Assembly (NCBI RefSeq): GCF_050908995.1
Contig: NC_135125.1
Coordinates: 10,069,011-10,133,010, forward strand
Direction: 5' to 3'
Source of the DNA: Andrena cerasifolii
Taxonomy: Eukaryota > Arthropoda > Insecta > Hymenoptera > Andrenidae
DNA length: 64,000 nt
Each line of letters begins with the position of its first letter. Within the stretch, counting starts at the first letter, position 1. The position numbers were made by a program, and so were the translations under genes. Below are positions 37,801 through 43,800 of the stretch, in pieces. The notes beneath the pieces were generated by a model. The model was given only the letters and a program-made list of their open reading frames with translations, had not been told where the DNA came from and did no database searches.

Positions 37801-40800
37801 AGGCTTGAGAGAACTTTAAAAACAATTCACTTCTTTTTCATGTAGCGAATTAGCAATAACTCATATCTGAGCTTCCATATGGAATCAATATTGAAATTGC
37901 GTCGACTCTTTTGAAATTAAAATATTGAGTGATATATCACGGAAAGGGCGGTAGATGCTTGCTAGCCTAGGGCCGCCAAATCTCCAAATTAGCCCCTGGA
38001 AACCCTACGAATAAGAGAAGAGAGAGAATCCGAGCAAATCAACCGCAGTTGCGTTGAGAACGGAACCACAGTGTCACACACCCGAACTTTTCTTCTTTCT
38101 TAGGCACCTGACACACACACACATTAGCGAAAGTATGTAATAGAGTATCTGCCGGATTCACACGATATATAGAACAATTAGAAACTTTAGTTTTTCCTTT
38201 TAAACGAACCTCCTTTCTAACAGCACGTCTCCTTCTTCAGATAATAAGCAATTAGTCTAGGATAATATCTGAAACTATATAGTCGGACGGCGCGCAATTT
38301 TCCGCATCGTCGGGAAGGAACGATCGATGAGGAAACATACTGTCCCATCGCGGCGTGGAATTTCGCATGACTTTGTCGGAAAAGAGCGGCGACGATGCAT
38401 AAAATTGCGACGCCCCGAGGTTTCTAGTGGTCGTGTCGATGTCACGTGGGTGTGGTTCGCACGTGTGCCCACGTGAAATTCGGCTCTTTGCCCCCCCTAC
38501 CCCTCCCCCCCCCCCTCCCCCGAGAACACGATTCTAGCTGTCTGCAAGTAAGTCACACCTAGTCCGTCGAACCTCATAGAATGAATTAGCTGGAAAACAG
38601 AGAGAGATAATAAAGAACCGGAGATACTTGATCCTCGAACATAGCTCGCCTTTTGCCTCGAGTATCACTCCGTTAGCGACCTAGTCATTTAGCCATTTAG
38701 CGATCACCTGTCACTACGTAGTCTTCGACTAAATCTTCTCTTAGATGAATAGTTTTCCGAGTCTTTGAACGCTAGTGTCCGGCATAGTGTCGATCTTAGA
38801 TCGAGCATTAGAGACTTAGCTATTTCTTTTCTACCCCTTAAGAACGACGCTCTTGTTAACGAAACTGTGCTGCAACTGTTTGTCATTTCAATCTGCCCTC
38901 TTTTCTTATTTTCTAATTTTCTTTTTTTTTTATCGTACGAGAGCTCTTGACATGACCGTAGCGAGATCGAGGAACACACTTCTGATTTAAAGAAGCGAAC
39001 GTTCGAGGAACGGAGATACTTTCTGGAATCTAGATTCCAGGGACTAAATAATAAGTCAGGCAGCAGAAGCGATACGCATCGACCCGACGTGCGTTCCTCG
39101 AGTTAGATTCTCAGCATTCTTGCTAGTTTGACTGAAAATTTTCTTTCCTCTTTTTATCTACCTGTTTCTTTGTTTCTACACTGTCTAAAGACCACCACGT
39201 AGCGTAGAAACGATTTCTAGACAATTTTTTATTCAGTACCGTCTCTGTACTCCGTAGACTGGTTGCCTTGCTAGCTCTCTTTCGATTTCCTCTCTACAAA
39301 ACTACACCCTGCTATCCGCGAATTACTCCGCGACACGCAATTAACAACACGACAGACAACGATTACCACACGACTACCCGTGTAGTTAGATTACAACGTT
39401 CGTTCTGCGGAAGATTCGGTGACGAGCATTCCTCCCTCGAAAAACAAACGATGCTGTGAACAACCAAATGTTTTTTCCCCGCGACGACGAATACCGTTTG
39501 CTCGACGACCAAGGGGCGATCGTACCTGCGCGTAGAGCTAGCGTTACCTTCGCCCCGATCTCGCAAATATCGTTCGTTGTTGCTGGCCAAGGGGAGAAGA
39601 GGCTACCGCGAGGAGAGCCTTCTTCTTTCTACTTGTATCATGTATCTCGTAGTAGACAAAGTGCTGGACACTTTGTGAGTTTGTTCGTATCGAAAGTATC
39701 TCGTTGAAGGTAAATTGACGGTAGATGAATCGTAGCCAAGTGTGGCGTACGTAGGCATGTTGGAGACTCGAGTAAAATTGTACACTTGCGGCTAATTAAT
39801 GTGTCTGTGTACGATATCGAATAGCAATTAGCCCCCCCAATAGTAGCTCCCCAGAGTCACGTTTGTTCGTTGTGATTGGCTTCTGTACCATGTTTGTCCA
39901 CGACATGTTCGCATATAGGTGTATGTACGTATTGGTATCTTTAAACGAAACGTCTGCGAACCGTCGGCGTTCGTCTCTCGGTGTCCCTAAAGGTAGGTGT
40001 TCCTATACGCCACTGACCGCGACGTCAGATATTTTGAAGCTGTTTTTCTCGAAAATGAAGCGCGATATCAAAAAATTGTATTCCTTCTTCTCGACTTATT
40101 TACTTGTTGCAAGTCCAAAAGAAATAGTAACTTTTTTTTATATCGCGCTTCATTTTCGAGAAAATCGACTTTGAAGTTCTCGACGTCGCGCCCAGTCGCG
40201 TGTAGGGAAACCTGCGTACCTTAACTCCTCCTGAACATTTCGGTAATCTATTATGTGCGTAGTGTTAGAAAGCTCGCCAAGTAGGAACGCCGACGGTTGG
40301 TGCATTTTGTTGCATGCTTACTAACGTTTGCATTTCCACAGTGCCGTAAACGTGACGAGTAAATAAATGTCTCTGTTTTGCATATGGTACTTTATGCTCA
40401 CTCGTAACACTTGACAAACGATTAAAATGATGATTAACATTTGTACGTAAGATACTATAGCTTTCTGACAAACATATACAGGCTTTGCCAAAGCGCGATC
40501 CACAGAGAGCGATCTGCCATTTCACTTTTTACCACAATCTCTTTTCTATATACTATTATCTTAAATCGCACACATGTCTTGGAACCCGCATAGCCGTTGC
40601 CGACGAGAAAGTGGCGTTTAGAGTGTCCAGCGTGTTTAGCGACACTTTCAAGTGCACAATCACTCAGTTCCATACTCTTTCTAGCATGGCCTCTTTTTAT
40701 TCCTACGAAAAATCTGAAAGGAAAGTTTAAAATTCTCTTTGATTCTCTTCTAACGTTGGATTTCGAGGCGTAGAGCACGGACGGGAAAGTGAGAGCAAGG

Positions 40801-43800
40801 TAAAGCGAGGGAAGGATAGAGGAAAGCCTGTATGTGCCTGTACCCTGTACATACATACGTACCTACTGTACAATAATGTACGGATCGGCTCGGGGATCGG
40901 ACGGTCGTCTGAACGTCGATCGACGAGAAATATATAGAATACCGTAGAGACAAGTATCGACCAGCTCTGATAGCCGGTGTGGTTTGGCACGTTCGACTTT
41001 AGCAATCGGCCTTCCTCAACTGCATACTGGACGTGACGGCGGTTAATCACACCGGAAATAATCATGGGAGCGGAAGTAGGGCGAACAGTCTCGAGCCGGT
41101 GGTACGGCCGACGCCGGACGCGAAGCTCGACAAGCACAAGGAGCTCGCGGAGGAAGACGACGGGGCCCTCGGGGTCATCGCAGCCGCCGAGCACAGACGT
41201 CAGCGTAGCATCAGGTACGCATTCCCACCGCCATACCGTACGATACACCAAAAGCTCGCAGAATGTCTCTCGTTTAATAGAAAAAATACTAACGGCCGAT
41301 CTTTCGATCGTTGGCTGGTTTCAGAAATAAAAAGGTGAACTGGAAGATGTCCCACCAGTACGATATACTAGGCAGCAGCGGAGAGAGTAGCCAGGGAGGG
41401 GGTGGGTCTGGGGTTGTACCCGTAGTTAATGACGAGGATCGCGCCCCCGAGCTAGAGCCATTGCTGGCTGAGGTGCCCTCCCAGCAGGATCAAAACTACT
41501 ACTACCACCATCACCATCACGACCAATACTACGATACCGACAAAGATCTATACTATGACCATCACCACCACCACCACCATCATCACCATCACCATCATCA
41601 TCATGCTCACCGACCACCCTCGTACTATCAACACCAGAATACCTACGCACCTCGCTCCTCGATCCGTTACCACAAGGTCTCTCGGCTCGATTCAAATTAT
41701 CAAATCCTACCGCGATTTCGATAGCACTTTCCCTCGATCGCTCGCGGTAACAGCTCGCGGGAACGCGCCTTGCCTAGCCTTCTGCTCCGTCTCGCTCTTC
41801 GAACGCCTGCGCCACTCTGCCAGCGAGGTGAAACGCGCGTCTAGATCGCGGTAGATCGAGGATACTTTCGTTTCGATCGGGATGTATAGATCTTCGTGCC
41901 GCTAGCCGATCGAAAGACGGATCCGTGCTTACAATTAGATCTGAATGCGGCCACACGACACGGCTTCTTTAGACCTACGTAGACCGACCGTCCGCGCCGT
42001 TAGAATAGGGTCGCGACTAGCCTCAGAAAACGACAACGCACTTCTGCTCTATCGTAAACCGATGGGAATACCTTTAGACTAGCCCTACGAGCAATTACGG
42101 ACTCGATTACGCTTCTAGACCGGGCAATCTCTTTCCTTCCAACGACACTAGACTAGACCTAGATGAATAGATTAATTCAGGGTTCAGGGGGGGTTAGAGA
42201 AGACGTTACGCGGCCGGTTGATCGCGGGCGTAAATGACAAGTATTGTGCGTGATGTCGTGAAATCAATAAAGTGTCAAGATCGATTTACAGTGCAGCGTC
42301 GCCCAGTTTATTCGCTCGAGTTCTGGAAACGTGTCAGTCGTTCGTTTTAATTACTCAGGGGCACTAGGCAGTCGTTTTTGTCGGAAATGAAGCATTCCTT
42401 TTTCTGCTCGCGGTGTTTCTGGCAAGCCACTGATCGATCTTGACCGCTTAGAGTTAGAATCTCTGTACATACATGAATTAGAATCGAAACACTCGTCTAG
42501 CGAGCCACCTAGTGACCTCCGCATACCTCCACCTCATTACCTGGATTCCGAGATTCGTAGAAGAGGTTTACCGCGGAACATTAGAGATACCCCACCCTTA
42601 TCCCTAGCTGCTTTCAGCCTCGAGATCACTCTCGAGAGTGACCAGAGCAACGAAGCATTCGCAGCGACTTAGCCGCGAGTGCCTCGTTCTCCGTTTGTCT
42701 CGTTGTTTGTCGTAATATTCCATTGCAATATCCGCATCCCGGTAAGTAAGCGACACCTATGGAACGAACCTCGATACGCCAAAGGTAGTGGACACACGAC
42801 TCGTTTGCTCTTCTTCTCTCACTCGACCACCCCCCCAGAAAACGAGACCCCAACTCACCAGAAGCATGTGCATGCCGGAGTCTCTTTTACTGCATGCTTC
42901 TACACGCGCGTACATGTGCCTGTATATCGACTACTCTGCTCCACTTCGCTGATTGTTCTTCTCATCTTCGAGATCGTCCATCGTTTACCAACGAAAGAAA
43001 ATCACTAGCACGGACCATCCCCGGGCGAGTCCCCGGGCGAGTTCCTTGGCCCAGGTACCTTAACGCAAGAGCTGGTTTTGAGAGAGCGAGAGAGCTCTCA
43101 GGCTGGAGGCTCGCGCGGGGATTGGCGTCTCGGAGGCAAAAGGCGTCTCGAGTGGAGAAAGATATATTTGTTCGAGGCGCGAATCGTTAGTAACGAAGGC
43201 AAAGAACCGGCGACACCCCGACTCCTTTAAAACTCCTGATTGTGCGCGGCCACGGGACGACCCCCTAACCGACGAGTCTGTTCGTTTAGATGGAGCTTCA
43301 GGACGTGGTAGTTAGCGACTCGCGCGCCGGTAGCCTCGAGAGTCTCACCCACGCCGGCGAGAGGCTTCATCCACCTGCCCATCCAGCCAGACATCCCGCG
43401 CGTTCACCCACTTCAAGGTAAGCATCCACTGTGAGTGCTGCTGTGCAGCAGAGTACGATCCTATTCTGAGGGTTGCCTGTTTGGATTCTGCAAAAGATAC
43501 TCGCCGGTCGTGGACGGATCGCAATCGCCGAGGAGACCTAGGTACGACCATCACAGCCATTACTACCACGATGGACCAGGGTTTAGCGACACGGTTAGCA
43601 ACGTCGTCGAGATTCAGAGACACTCGCATCAACCCCATTCGTCACAGTACAATCATCGGCACAGGATGCGAGGTACAAGACAGCAATGATAATATCGACG
43701 AAGAGAACACGGTGCAACGATAAGTCCTTTTTACGAAATCCGACCTACGAATCTCTTCGGTCGAGCGGCTAACGTTCGACTCTCGGGTTCGCCGGTGACG

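Larger units (their letters stand above)
36722..41002 (+). other. cac: cac intron 27
   Basis: A 4.3-kb intron. It carries a hAT-like element with an internal 34-bp minisatellite (37369-37998), a C-rich tract near 38490-38523 and a foldback element (39988-40223). No gene was recognised. Confidence 0.5.
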
